From NCBI GenBank assembly GCA_914767715.1, contig OU612075.1:21204001-21268000 (forward strand): a stretch of DNA of 64,000 bases, given 5' to 3'. Of this stretch, positions 23,344-34,991 are shown piece by piece (position 1 is the first letter of the stretch; each line of letters starts with the position of its first letter). The notes under the pieces were generated by a model that ran no database searches, was not told the DNA's origin, and saw nothing but the letters and a program-made list of their open reading frames with translations. This DNA comes from Membranipora membranacea. Its lineage: Eukaryota > Bryozoa > Gymnolaemata > Cheilostomatida > Membraniporidae. The translations under genes and the position numbers were made by a program.

Positions 23344-26300
23344 ATGGACTTTACAGCCACCAACACTACGGCTGAATCTGATGAGACATTGAACTATGGA
23401 ATTTTTATAAGAGACAAAGTTACTGTATGGGTTCATCTCGCTATTTTGATATTGGGGATGATAACAAACCCTCTTGTTATAGTCGTGCTCAGCAGCAAAC
23501 AAGTTGGAAGTGAGTACTGACTCAATGCATCATGGTTCATACATATTTTGTATATCATTTTGATCTGAACCAAGAAGTATGTAATACACATTGGCTGCAC
23601 TACATGGCTGAAAATGATAATGTAGACAGGCCTGTTAGATAATCAATGAAAGTATTTGATGGTGAGGGTCAGCACCAGTCTGAACTAAGTACAATGCCTA
23701 CCAAAAGTGTATATTTTGTGATGCTGACTCAGCCAGCCATTGCTATACTAACCTCAACATCAAGGGTGTATCACTCACATGAGTATTTGATGGCACTAGG
23801 AATGTCACTCATTCCTATTTGGAGTTTTTAAAACAGGAGTGTAAATTCAGTAAAACTGTATTTATCTTTGTACTGAAGGTTTGACAGCTAAGATCACACT
23901 GATGTTTCTCGCAGTGACCGATATGATCTGTCTGCTGATCAACTTTATCTGTAACGTGATTCCAAAGAACACAGACCCTAACTGGTTTCAGGTGAGCATT
24001 ACCGATGAATTACTATGGAAAACCAGGGATTACAAGGGAAATCTAGGGAATACCAGGGAGAACAAAGGGAAAACAGAAACAGATCAGAATCAGAGCCAGA
24101 ATCAGAACCGAAAGGGGGCAGTCAAAACACAGAACAATGATGATAGAATTGAGATCTTACTTTGAATAATAGATCATGAATGTTTGAAGTCATTATGTTA
24201 ATTTGTAATTAAGTTGTCTTCTCAGAGATGCAATGCTTAAACTACCAAATAAGAGTTGTTTCCCTTACCCAAAATAAAAATTTGCCGAGAAAAAGCCTAC
24301 TTAGAGTTTCGTCTATCATTGATTTCAGAGGTGCCTTTTTTGCAATAGTCGGTTAGCAAAATTTCCTCATGACCTTAACGTGAAGAGCCCTTTCTATTAG
24401 TCAGTCATGTCAACTTTCAGTTCATTTCGCATACTTAATATGATAGCTGGATGGTACTAATTTGTTTCCAACCCTGCTTGATCAACCGAGCAGATATATC
24501 TATATTATGGCATTTAGTTTAATGGGATTTCTGCCTGTTTAGATTTTGAGAGAGATGCCAAGATTTTACTTTGAAAGCGTCAATGATTGATTGAGCCATG
24601 ATACAATGCACGACCAAACCATGTCCTACCATGCCATCACATCAGTTCTTTTCTAACCAGCCAATATCATGTCATAATAACCATGTTGATCATTTTGTTG
24701 GATATAGATTGTGAAGCTTTTTAAACAAATCATAACACCGAAGCAAATCTTGAAACTCCTATGAAAACAATTTAAATTTTATGCATATTTCAACCCCATA
24801 GTGTTTCAGGTTATAGGTGATTCTGGGCCACAAAACTGTTCCTATGCTATGGAAAAGGCATGCATGGATGATTGTGATAATTATTGTATTAAGTATATAA
24901 GCTGTAAGGTACCCTTCCCTTCATGAGTGTTGAAAAAATTAATTGGTGTTAGAATCTCTCAAGGCAGAAAAAAAGCATAACTTACTTCACAATCAGTTTT
25001 AACCCATAATAAAATCTAAGACATTGGCATAACTTTGTGCTTCGTAGTAAGATTGTGATTGGAAGAGATGAGTATTTAATGGGGCATGAGTACGGGCCGC
25101 TAGAGAGGGGTGTTTGAAGGCATAAGTCAAACAAAATATTTAAATTGCTAACTAGGTCATATCTGACGTCATAAAAACATTTCTTTGCTTACTAAAACTC
25201 TTTTTGCTAAGAGTGATACTATAATACATTCACCCGTTTTTTTGCCATTTCATTTTACATGTAAAAATTTTATTGGAAGTTGGTGTGGACAGGTTTTATA
25301 ACAAGAAAAGCCTTACAAAGATGATGCAATATAATATGATGCCACCTTGGAAGAAATGTCTCCAAAGACACAAACTTGTGTGTCTTTATATGGGATCAAA
25401 ATCAGCTATACCAGTATCACCGCGTTCTTCGACGCAAATTCTGAAATCTTGTATTTTTTTCGTTAAATCACCCTCGTAGTTACAAAATATATACTTTTTC
25501 GCATAAATTATGTAGGTATTCACTACAGATTTGTCGTGTCAGGTAGGACACATCATACACGTTGCTGCTCAGGCTTCCTCGTCCTGGTACGTTATATTCA
25601 TTACACTGGAGAGATTCCTTACTGTGTTCTACCCTCTCAAGGTAAGTTAATTTTACCAGTGATAAGAAGTACTGTGTGGATAGAACCTAGTTGTGGGTCA
25701 GTATGAGTGCTCATACTGATGTCGCATGGATTAGGTTACATCGAATATAATATTATGATGTTTTAATAAATGTTTTAAATAACTTCTGGTGAATGATTCC
25801 GAGAGGCATAACTCTTCCAGTGTTGTGGATAGTTTAATATCAAAGTTAAATAGAATGAAGTAAAAATAATGATTTTCCGACCCAACTTGGGTTAGCATTA
25901 CCTATCTCATCCTACAGGACTGGTCAGACATGTTGTGTGTTTAATTCCTTGTACAAGTAAATATCCCACATCTTATACTGGCTGATGAATTTTTCTTATT
26001 AATTCCTTTAATCTTGTAGTTGATCATTCATAAACTCCAATCCCTGATTCCATTAACTTTCTTTCTTGTCCAGGCCAGGAGCTTCTTCACAAAGCGCACA
26101 TCACTAGTCGTCTGCTTTTTTATGCCGATAGGCTGGTTAGCATTTTTCTCTTTCCTTACAATCAACACAAAGCTAGTCTTGGACCATGTTGGTGAGAAAA
26201 CCTACTGCTCTATAGCTGAAGGCTTTGCTGGTGTGAACAGTGCGGTGCTTGGTTTGTGGATCAGCATATACTTCTTCATACCAGTTCTTGTCTTGCTTGT

Positions 26301-27089
26301 TCTCAACACAGCAATAGTAGTCAGGCTTCGACAAATACACAAAAGGACTAAATACGCCTCCAAAACAGCAAATACAAACTCAGAAACATGTATCGATGCG
26401 TCCGATTTCAGTACCGAGTGTCACCAGCGAAAATCTCAAGACAGGAGAACAACCATATCTGGTTCTGCTACATCATCAAGAAGAAAAGAATCTTTGTCCA
26501 AACCTGAGCTTAAATGTATCAAGTCAGGAGTAAGGTGAGAGACTTAAAGCATTGCATTTGACGATACAGTAAGTTGCTCAATCTGCTATTTGATTCGCAA
26601 AATGAACAGCAACGAATTGCACATTAAAATAAATCCACATTTTTGCCGAAGTTGTTCTTTGCACCCGATTTCACACCCACTCCCTCAGACTACTACATGC
26701 GCGATGTCTGCTCGGTCATTTGCAGTTTAGTCATAAGATGCTACAACAGAAGCGCTTGTGTACGAATACATTTCATTAATACACTCGGGATCAAGGTTTG
26801 TGCAATTTCATATGCAAATCACCATAGATAATGTTCTATGTATTCTTACAGGAGAGGTACAAGATTGGTGTTAGCGGCCTCGATGACATTTCTGATACTT
26901 ATGTTTCCCAGAGGAGTTAGCTTTGTGGTGAAGGTGATAATATCCCAGCAGAAGCTGTCGGTAGACGTCTGGAAAAATGAATCTCATCTGGTAGTTGATA
27001 TGGTTGTTTATTGGTTTCAGTATCTAAATCACTCAGTTAATTTTTTTGTTTACGTATTAGCCAATAATAAATTCAGAATATGCTCCTAG
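23344..27089 (+). CDS. Clade B GPCR B1, intact, 367 aa
   Basis: Exons: 23344-23509, 23879-23991, 25516-25641, 26074-26534, 26852-27089. Exon lengths 2 and 3 (113 and 126 nt) and all phases match clade A. The N-terminus carries NTT. TM1 has GMITNPL, TM2 LAVTDMICLL, then DPNWF; TM3 has CQVG and ERF. TM4 keeps the usual Trp (PIGWLAF), unlike clade A. ECL2 Cys is in KTYCS, and TM5 has IPVLVLL. ICL3 is about 70 residues with many Ser/Thr/Lys. TM6 has LMFPRG, TM7 NHSVNFFVY, end NKFRICS. Intron 2 is 1.5 kb with a purine-rich stretch near 24,020-24,130. The first exon is short and easily missed. Confidence 0.93.
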
Positions 27090-27549
27090 ACCAGGATGTA
27101 TTTGTTGGACAGTATACCTTTTCGCATTATTTACTTATTGATGCCATTATTCATGATTTGGGAAGAGGAAACAATTACCATATCCCACATAAAGCAATCC
27201 CCGCACACAAACAGATAATCTAAGAGTAATGAGCCAACTGATGGCAGTGACACATCACGTGACTTTGATAGCAGGATATCCTTAATCCTAATGTTATTTT
27301 CTAGAATGGTTAGTCGATCGATTTATTTTTGATGGTGTCTTTGCCGCTGAATGACATGCCATGCATGTAGTGCCTGTGAACATGTCATAACACCATCGTT
27401 CCAGCGCTAATTTAGGCAGATTATTGTGAAGCAGATGAAGAGTATTGCTACGCTCTTTGTGATTTATAACCAGCAAGTCATGGTGTAAAGCCTTGATTCC
27501 GTCCATCCTTATTCACCATACTGCGAGAATCTAAGCTAGGCCCACTTAC
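27090..27549. other. Intergenic after B1
   Basis: Nothing certain. A minus-strand open stretch at about 27,294-27,506 has no recognised similarity and may belong with the possible exon at 27,550-27,728. Confidence 0.35.
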
Positions 27550-27728
27550 GGTTTGGAGGCTTGTCCTCTGGGCACCACAATTAAACTAACGAAACAGTTT
27601 GACCACTCGGTTTGCAGAGAAGGACCTGCACAGTGCACACGACAGGTCAACATATCTATAACCTCGACAAATAGCTGTTTGTATCCATCATGATTCCACT
27701 CTATCTTCATATCAGAACATGACCATTC
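27550..27728 (-). other. Possible orphan exon on the minus strand
   Basis: The minus strand shows an acceptor (GGCCAG), a 179-nt open segment and a good donor (GTAAGTGG). The segment contains four cysteines and WSCSDMKIEWNHDGY, and ends PRGQASKP. It has the feel of a secreted or Ig-like domain exon but no family can be named. No partner exons were found. It could be a chance open frame or a captured exon. Confidence 0.25.
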
Positions 27729-28604
27729 CTGGCCAGGGTTGCCAGGCTGCTGCGCCGCCTCGTGATTTAATTGTTTGAGATTCATTTTTTTTCTTTGGTA
27801 CCAAAGCCTTACTAGTTTAATGATGGTCCAGAGGCCAAAAAAACACATATTTTCTAGATAATAATCCTTCATATACATATTGCTTTATACTTCATACTTC
27901 TAAATGTTTTGTGCCATGAATTACCATTATCATAATTAATTAGAGTTTTGTGACCGTTCATCACAAATATCTGGATGGAAACAGCAATTCCTTCACTGCT
28001 GCTTTTACCTTAGTTTTTATTTTTATATTTATATCACACTCTCACTATAGTAGCGCTTTTTTGTGGTAATTCTTCTTTTCCATTGTCACTGATGGATAGG
28101 TTTACTTCTAGATTAACCCAAGTTTGTGACAGTTACAAAAAGTACCTTTCATTGATTTCATACTTATATGGCTTATGGCAACATCTAATACTAACCACAA
28201 AAAATAACTTATTGACTTACTGCAATTTTGTTTTGGCAATAGTTTGCAACATTGCCTGATCAACTAAAACCATGAATTGGCAACCGGCCTATAAGAGATT
28301 TATGTGCTCGTGTCACAGTGTACAGTAGAGCATAAAAACTCCCTAGGACTCAGGCGGACTGAGTAAGATTATAAGGAAATTCGACCCATCAGTATTTAAA
28401 CAGGATTCACTCACGGATTACATCAAACATAAATTAACATTAAAAGAGCCATCTGGGGAATCATAATTCCTCCTGACAAGATAAAGTTTTGCATCACTGC
28501 ACCACTCTGCCAGATTAAGTAGCCTAAGTGACTAGTTACCAAGATTTGCCTTTAGTTGACACCTTCAAATATCTTATAATCATCATCATCATCATCATCA
28601 GCTC
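27729..28604. other. B2 upstream region
   Basis: No gene was recognised. An (ATC)n microsatellite at about 28,573-28,599 ends a few bases before the B2 ATG. Confidence 0.5.
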
Positions 28605-31600
28605 ATGGATTCAGATAGTCATAACGCGACAAGCACTCAGACACCAGACATACCAGTAAACATCGGGAAGTACATCAGATCCAATATATCAGTATGGGTC
28701 CACCTAATCATACTGTTACTGGGACTTATCACAAACTCTCTCGTTCTTCTCGCACTAAGGAAGAAGCATATTGGAAGTAAGTTAACATAAAACCTTCCCT
28801 CAACTATCACATGACAGACAGACAGACTTATGCTTGACTTTACCATTAGAGTGATTGCTCTGTTTTATTTCTGATTTATGCAGGTGTGACGGCTAAAATC
28901 ACATTAATGTACCTGGCAGTAACAGATACAGTTTGCCTCCTCACCAACTTCCTGGGCAATGTGATCCCCGCTGGTACCAACCCAAACTGGTTCATAGTAA
29001 GTTGAGATACAGATCGACCACTGCATGCAGGCCTACCGCGACATATTCAAAAATTTTCAGGATCAAATAGACACTTGAATTGATGCGATGGAGGTGAAAT
29101 CTTGAATCGATCAAGTTTTCCGTGTTATTTGAATCGGTTAACACTTCTACCACAGCAGGTCTTGGCCCATAACTGTCTAGAGGACTAAAATTTTCTATAA
29201 TTGGGCAAAAATTATCATATTAAGTGCATTGTAAATGGATAAGTGAAGCAGAGGAGCTAATCCAGTCAATAATTTTGTAGAATCATTGCGTTAATATACC
29301 ACTTCCGTAATTGTTGCTCCAACCTTGAGCTTCATCTCTGCTTCATGGCTTGAAGGTGTAAGAAATTTCTATCACTGTTAAGACGGGGGGGGGGGGGGAT
29401 GGGGGTAGGAGAAACCATAGACTAAATATGTTTATCATAAAGTTTATGGGCACTGACGGCACTGACGGCACTGACGGCACTGAGGCGCATAAATGACATA
29501 TAATGGGGTTGGGAATCGTTTAGTAGCAGTGGTGTTCAATAATAGATACCATTGATTTGCAATCCATCGTATCAATATCTTATGCGTGTATATTGGCAGA
29601 CAAATCGTCTTGGATTAGGGTTGATAACTCAATCAAATTTACTTGGATTTTGGATTCGGAAATTGCGCCGGATTCAGCAGGTTAACGTGCTAAGATTGAT
29701 TTGCATTTTGTTATAATGCTAAATATAATAGCATTGACCACAGTCACACCGAGCTGCTTAATATATTGCAATATTAAATAAATTGCCATCTGACAAGGCC
29801 ATCTTAAAATAGCTGGTGAATTATGATTGAGTCTATGTTTATCCTACTCTATAAGCATTTGCAGCACTGATTAAAAAATGTTGGTTGAAATCGCAAGCTC
29901 TGTCTCTGTCCAAAGACTGAGAAACAAAGGTGCGGCCGCCATATTTGGCACCAATTTGCTCTCAGTTCGCTGGCAGTTGCGATCAAAGTCTCCGACAAAA
30001 AATTCCATATCAAGTGGCTGCCACTTACCTTATTGAGGTATGACTTTTTTTATAAATCAAAAATATGGAGGTGCATTAATATAACATTAGATAATGAAGA
30101 CACTTTTCACTGTCCTGAAATTGTGATACATCCAACTTAACTGTTATACCTTCTAATATTGCACAGCGTAGTTGGACCTCAAACAAGTTTTTGAGAGATC
30201 TGCACTTTAGGTTCCTCACGTTGCACCTTGATTCATAAATCATTCTACATATCATATAGACAGTGAAATTGCTCTCCAAATCTATTAATAAATATGTAAA
30301 AAAACATGCAGGTTTTGGGGAGTTAATAAATATTAATCATTAATAGATCGATCATGTCATTGTCAGTGCGCTGAGCTTAGTGCAGCCAGTTCTGATTTAA
30401 ATTTGCGGTCAAATTCATTTGAAATAGTGTTAAATTTAGTCTTATTTTTTGACCGATGACAGGTAAAATAAGAATAGCATGGTGACCGGCATAGTTTTTA
30501 CCTCTTTAATAAAAAACTGAATTTCAAAATGAAGAGTTATGTGATTGCCTTTTGACAGCCTAAAATCTGGTGTAGAGTAGCGATACTCAAGATTCGTACT
30601 GGGTTCAATATGGATGGATGTTTAAGCAGCATTAAAAGAAAATTTTATTTGCTGCACTGTCTTTTTGGAAATGTTAAAGGTCAAGGATCGGCCATTACCT
30701 TCCACAATTCTGATCAGTAGTTGACAACTTACAAACCCTTATTATATTTTGATGTGATGGTCAATGAAATTGGTAAACCTGTCACCCATACATCATCATT
30801 ACATATTATGTAGTTTTGTCACAGTTACACAAGTATATAAGTTTGATCTTTCATAGACACCATAGGCCCTGATCAATATTATCTTATGAATAATGGAGCC
30901 ACCGACACAGAGACTTGCAATTCATGAAGGCAAATAGAATGTCTGTATATTTAGGTGTTGCAAAGAAGATTTAAACTGGCTTTCAGATCTTGAAATTTAC
31001 TTAGAGATACAAGTTTTGATTGAGTTATGTTATGTGTTAAGTCTTATGGCTGGTTCACATTGTCCCAGATGCCACTGGGATGCCATCCCAGATGCTTATC
31101 CCAGATGGTCCCAGTCTTATGTTCACATTACAAAATTCATCCCAGACTAGCAGTTAGGTTTTTGTCTGGGATAGTGCTGGAATGATGTTCACATTGTTTA
31201 CGATCATCCCAGATAGTCCCAGATCGACCCAGATGGTCCCAGATCAACCTAATATCTGGTTCACATAGCACCCAGATGCAAAATGAGTCTGGGTTTGTCT
31301 GGGATAGCATCGGCAAAGTTTGACGCTTACGAACTTTCCAGATACTATCCCAGACAGACCCAGACAGTCTGGAATTGTGTCATTTTCATGTTCACACTGT
31401 CTGGGATGGCTATCTGGGATGGTCGTCTGGGACAATGTGCACCAGCCATTAGTTAGGTGAAGCAATTAGTTTGACTTAAAACAACTTATTTATCCAGGTT
31501 TTACTTCAATGGGTAGTCTCATCAAGTTTCACCAAGACTAACTAGGAGTTCTTTCATCCATTTCATATAGGGGACAACTTCGGATAAACCTCTCACAACA

Positions 31601-33247
31601 AATTTTATCTTATAGCTGTCTTATCATCTCACAATACCAACTATAATATATAAATGTAAATATATATAAAATACAGCTTAAACATCCTTTATGCAGAATG
31701 TTCTGATAAATATTTTACTGAGTGTTTATGATTGCAGGTTTTTACGAGCGATCTATCATGTCAGGTCGGACATAGTATTCTAGGTTCTTTCCAAGTATCG
31801 TCATCCTGGTATATAATATTCGTTACAGTGGAGAGACTAGTAACTGTATACTTCCCTATAAAGGTGAGAATTTACTAATAGCTTTCATTACCCAAAATAC
31901 CGTGCATATCTGTTGGGAGCATAAATACAGGACGCTCTATCATCTTTGCAATTTAAAAATCTGTTAATATATATAAGATAAGACTGCTTGTATCGGTAAT
32001 ATTTGTCATGGACAAGTCACAATAGTGTAGTGGAAGCATTGTTAACATTCGTGGTATCTCCATTTTAAATCTGAATAATAGCAGGAATAAAACTGTTTAA
32101 AAACCTCTATGTTCTGGTCTCGAGCATGTAATAAAATGGCCTGTTTGTTTGATAGTAGCTTTATATCTGTTTGTGGTTGTTCTATTTTCAGGCTAATACT
32201 TTCTTCACAAAGAAGAAGTCTATTATCACCTGTACACTAATACCGATTTTCTGGCTGATCGTATTCGCCTGTCTGCAGAGATTGAGCCCATTTCAAGTGA
32301 AACATGACAATGGCCAGGCCTTTTGTACGAGCAATGTTACGAAACCTGAACAAACTAAAGCTGTGTTCAGTATATGGATTAGCCTCTACTTTATCATCCC
32401 GACTGCGGCCCTCTTATGTCTGAATATAGCTATCTACACAAGACTTCGTCAGCTGAGCAAGTATCATAAAGGATTAGCTATCCGAGAAGAGTCCTCCTCA
32501 TCCAGTCAAATAACTGAGACCAATATAGACGTATCGGCTGCAAGCCTAGAAGCCAAGAAATCATCCAAACTCAATAAGGATAAAACATCTCTGTCAAATT
32601 CTAAACTACTATTAATCAAGTCAGGTGTAAGGTGAGCCTATGATGTGTTCTTTACCTAAGATCAACTGAACTTAGCCAATATAACCCAGTAAATCCGCTC
32701 CACAGTCACAGATAATAGCTGTACCTTGTATTGGTGAATTTGAGTGAATGAGGGAAAAGACCTGGTAAAAAAGTTATATATACAATGCAAGGATAACTGT
32801 TTAGCTGACTAAAGGTTTGAAGTCAGATATGTTATAAGAGGAGCTTGGGAGGTGGTTACGTCAGTTTCATCTGCCAAACTCAATTCACTTTCATAATTAT
32901 TTGATGCTAATGGTGCATTCGTTGTATTAATTTACCAAAAAGAAAGCACTGCAATTATGACTGTTGGTCCAGGTATCATAGTATCACATAATATCTCATT
33001 TGGTTTTTGTAGAAGGGGTACAAAGTTGGTGTTAGCGGCGTCAGTAACATTTCTACTACTGATGTTTCCTAGAGGAGTGTGTTTCATGGTGCGGACATAT
33101 ACTCCAAGGCAGCAACTTATCGAGGGCTCAACAGATGAACTCGTTCTTGCAGTAGATGAAGTTTTATCATGGTTTCAATACTTGAATCATTCCATTAACT
33201 TTTTTATATATGTGCTCATAAACAAAAATCTCAGATTTTGTACCTGA
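28605..33247 (+). CDS. Clade B GPCR B2, intact, 361 aa
   Basis: Exons: 28605-28776, 28884-28996, 31738-31863, 32192-32631, 33013-33247, with family-standard phases. N-terminus with an NAT sequon; TM1 with GLITNSLVLL; TM2 with LAVTDTVCLL; NPNWF loop; TM3 with CQVG and ERL in place of ERF; TM4 with Trp (PIFWLIVF); ECL2 Cys in AFCTSN; TM5 with IIPTAALL; ICL3 rich in Ser and Lys; TM6 LMFPRG; TM7 NHSINFFIY; end NKNLRFCT. Intron 2 is 2.7 kb, the longest in the array, and holds a MITE-like element, a GACGGCACT repeat (about 29,454-29,482) and a poly-G run near 29,385. Confidence 0.93.
31047..31448. mobile_element. 402-bp MITE-like element with TTA duplication, in B2 intron 2
   Basis: Left end TGGCTGGTTCACATTGTCCC and right end GGGACAATGTGCACCAGCCA are inverted repeats. 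TTA flanks both ends (31044-31046 and 31449-31451), matching PIF/Harbinger-type insertion. The interior is built from many short subrepeats around CCCAGA(T) and their complements (TCTGGGAT), with repeats of TTCACA. No coding capacity. Confidence 0.82.
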
Positions 33248-34991
33248 CTGCGTGGTGAGTGAGTTTCTATCATATTTTGTAATACTAAGCATTTTTTTAT
33301 CTTGCAACATTCTTGATGCATTATTTTGTGACACTTGCTTTTTTACATTGTTACCCCAAAGTGTTTTTGCGCTTTCAAAACATTTATTTTTATTAATTCA
33401 TTGCACTTCTATAGTGCGTGTAAAAAGTGTATAATGATAATAATATTAGCAGTGTACTTTTCAGTGAAGGATATTTTAGATTTATTAGAAATACCTAACA
33501 AAGTGCACCTTTCATAGTTACCGATTTTCCGAATACATAGATACAAGCTCTGACCTGGTGCTAATAAAAAGTAAGTTTGAACATCATGATTGTAATTGTA
33601 ATTGAGTCGAAGCTCTTTCCGCAGAGTTAAAAAGCAAAATGTAAGCAGAGGTTGTTAGATTCTAGTTATAGAATCATGTTAAAGACATGTTATTTCCCTA
33701 ACGAGAGTGCTATGGGTGGGGTTGCTTTAGCAAGGAAAAGAGAGGGCTAAGAGAGGCAATCTGGGGCAGTTGAGCGATTTGTATGGTCACCGTCTTGTAC
33801 AAGAAGTGCTGTAAGAATGGTCAATTTTGAAAATTAAAAATATCATTATTTGATTAAAAAGACTCGGTATGTTGTGCATAAAATAATATATAGGCATTTT
33901 CTTGGGGTTTTCAAGACCCCTCTTCCAACCTCTTTAAATACAGCTAGGGAATTGTCTCATATATATATGTAGAGAGGGATGGTTGACAGACGTGAAGTTT
34001 TTGGAAATTAAGTTTGGAATCTTTTTGTGGTTAAAACAAAATTTAAGCTACATTTTTCCAAGGTGCAATTTTCACAAAACGGCTTTTAGCCTTGCACATC
34101 GGAAACACAATCACAATCTTTTGTTACACCAAGGTGACTGTTTCGGATAGTTCTATAATGATGAACCTTATGAACGTTGAATACACAATGCACATAATTA
34201 CCTGGGACAGTTTTCATCATTTCTTATCTATTTCCGTAGAAAATCCTTTTTGTTTAATTTTTCACTGTCCTTGAAGCATTAATTTAAGTTTACGTCTTGC
34301 TCAGAAAGCTCCAGGGAACCAAACTTTCCTGATTTCGATGAGCCTATTCCCAATCTTATCATTTATAGGAATATCTCCTGGCTCTTGGGTTCAGGATGAC
34401 GTCACATTGTTTGCTCGAATTGAAGTGATCCTCACTTACAGGGAAGAGAGCAAATCTTTTTACATATGTCAGAGGAGACCCCTAAAAATTGAAACAATCA
34501 ACCTCATAAATGTGGCATGTGGCATTTATGATGAAATACTATTCGTTCAGACAATTCAGCTTACTCATTATCGTCATCATTGTCACGAAATAAATTATTA
34601 GCCAGAAATCATATCAATAAAAGTGGGCCTCCTCTGGCAAGGCTAATGAAATAAAATAACTGTGTACTGTGAAGGATTAATTTTACATCCCTTGGATCAA
34701 ATGAGATGGATATTAGCCCAGTAGAACGGCTTATCCGCCCAACTGCACAGATGTCATCCAACCATAACTATGTTAGTCAACTTCAAAAGTGTCTGTATTT
34801 CCCAATCCATCATCATCGTATTGGCACATGCATAGAAAAATCATGAAGTATTCATTCAAGGAAGAACTTTGAATGGTGACACCTAGAGGTACAACCGGTC
34901 CAGACAGTATACTGATGTGGGACCACTAAGAGAACACCACATCCAATAAAACTCAAGGAGAGGTAGGGAAACACATTCCCGGTGAGGATAG
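33248..34991. other. Intergenic between B2 and B3
   Basis: Likely B2 3' UTR (AATAAA near 33,563) and intergenic DNA. Several open frames exceed 60 codons but show no domain, no repeat of receptor exons and no biased composition. Confidence 0.5.

Noticed and set aside
24000-24165. Gln/Asn-rich extension of B1 exon 2
   Set aside because: The frame simply reads through the donor GTGAGC into a purine-rich intron; the exon ends at 23,991 in line with the fixed 113-nt length.
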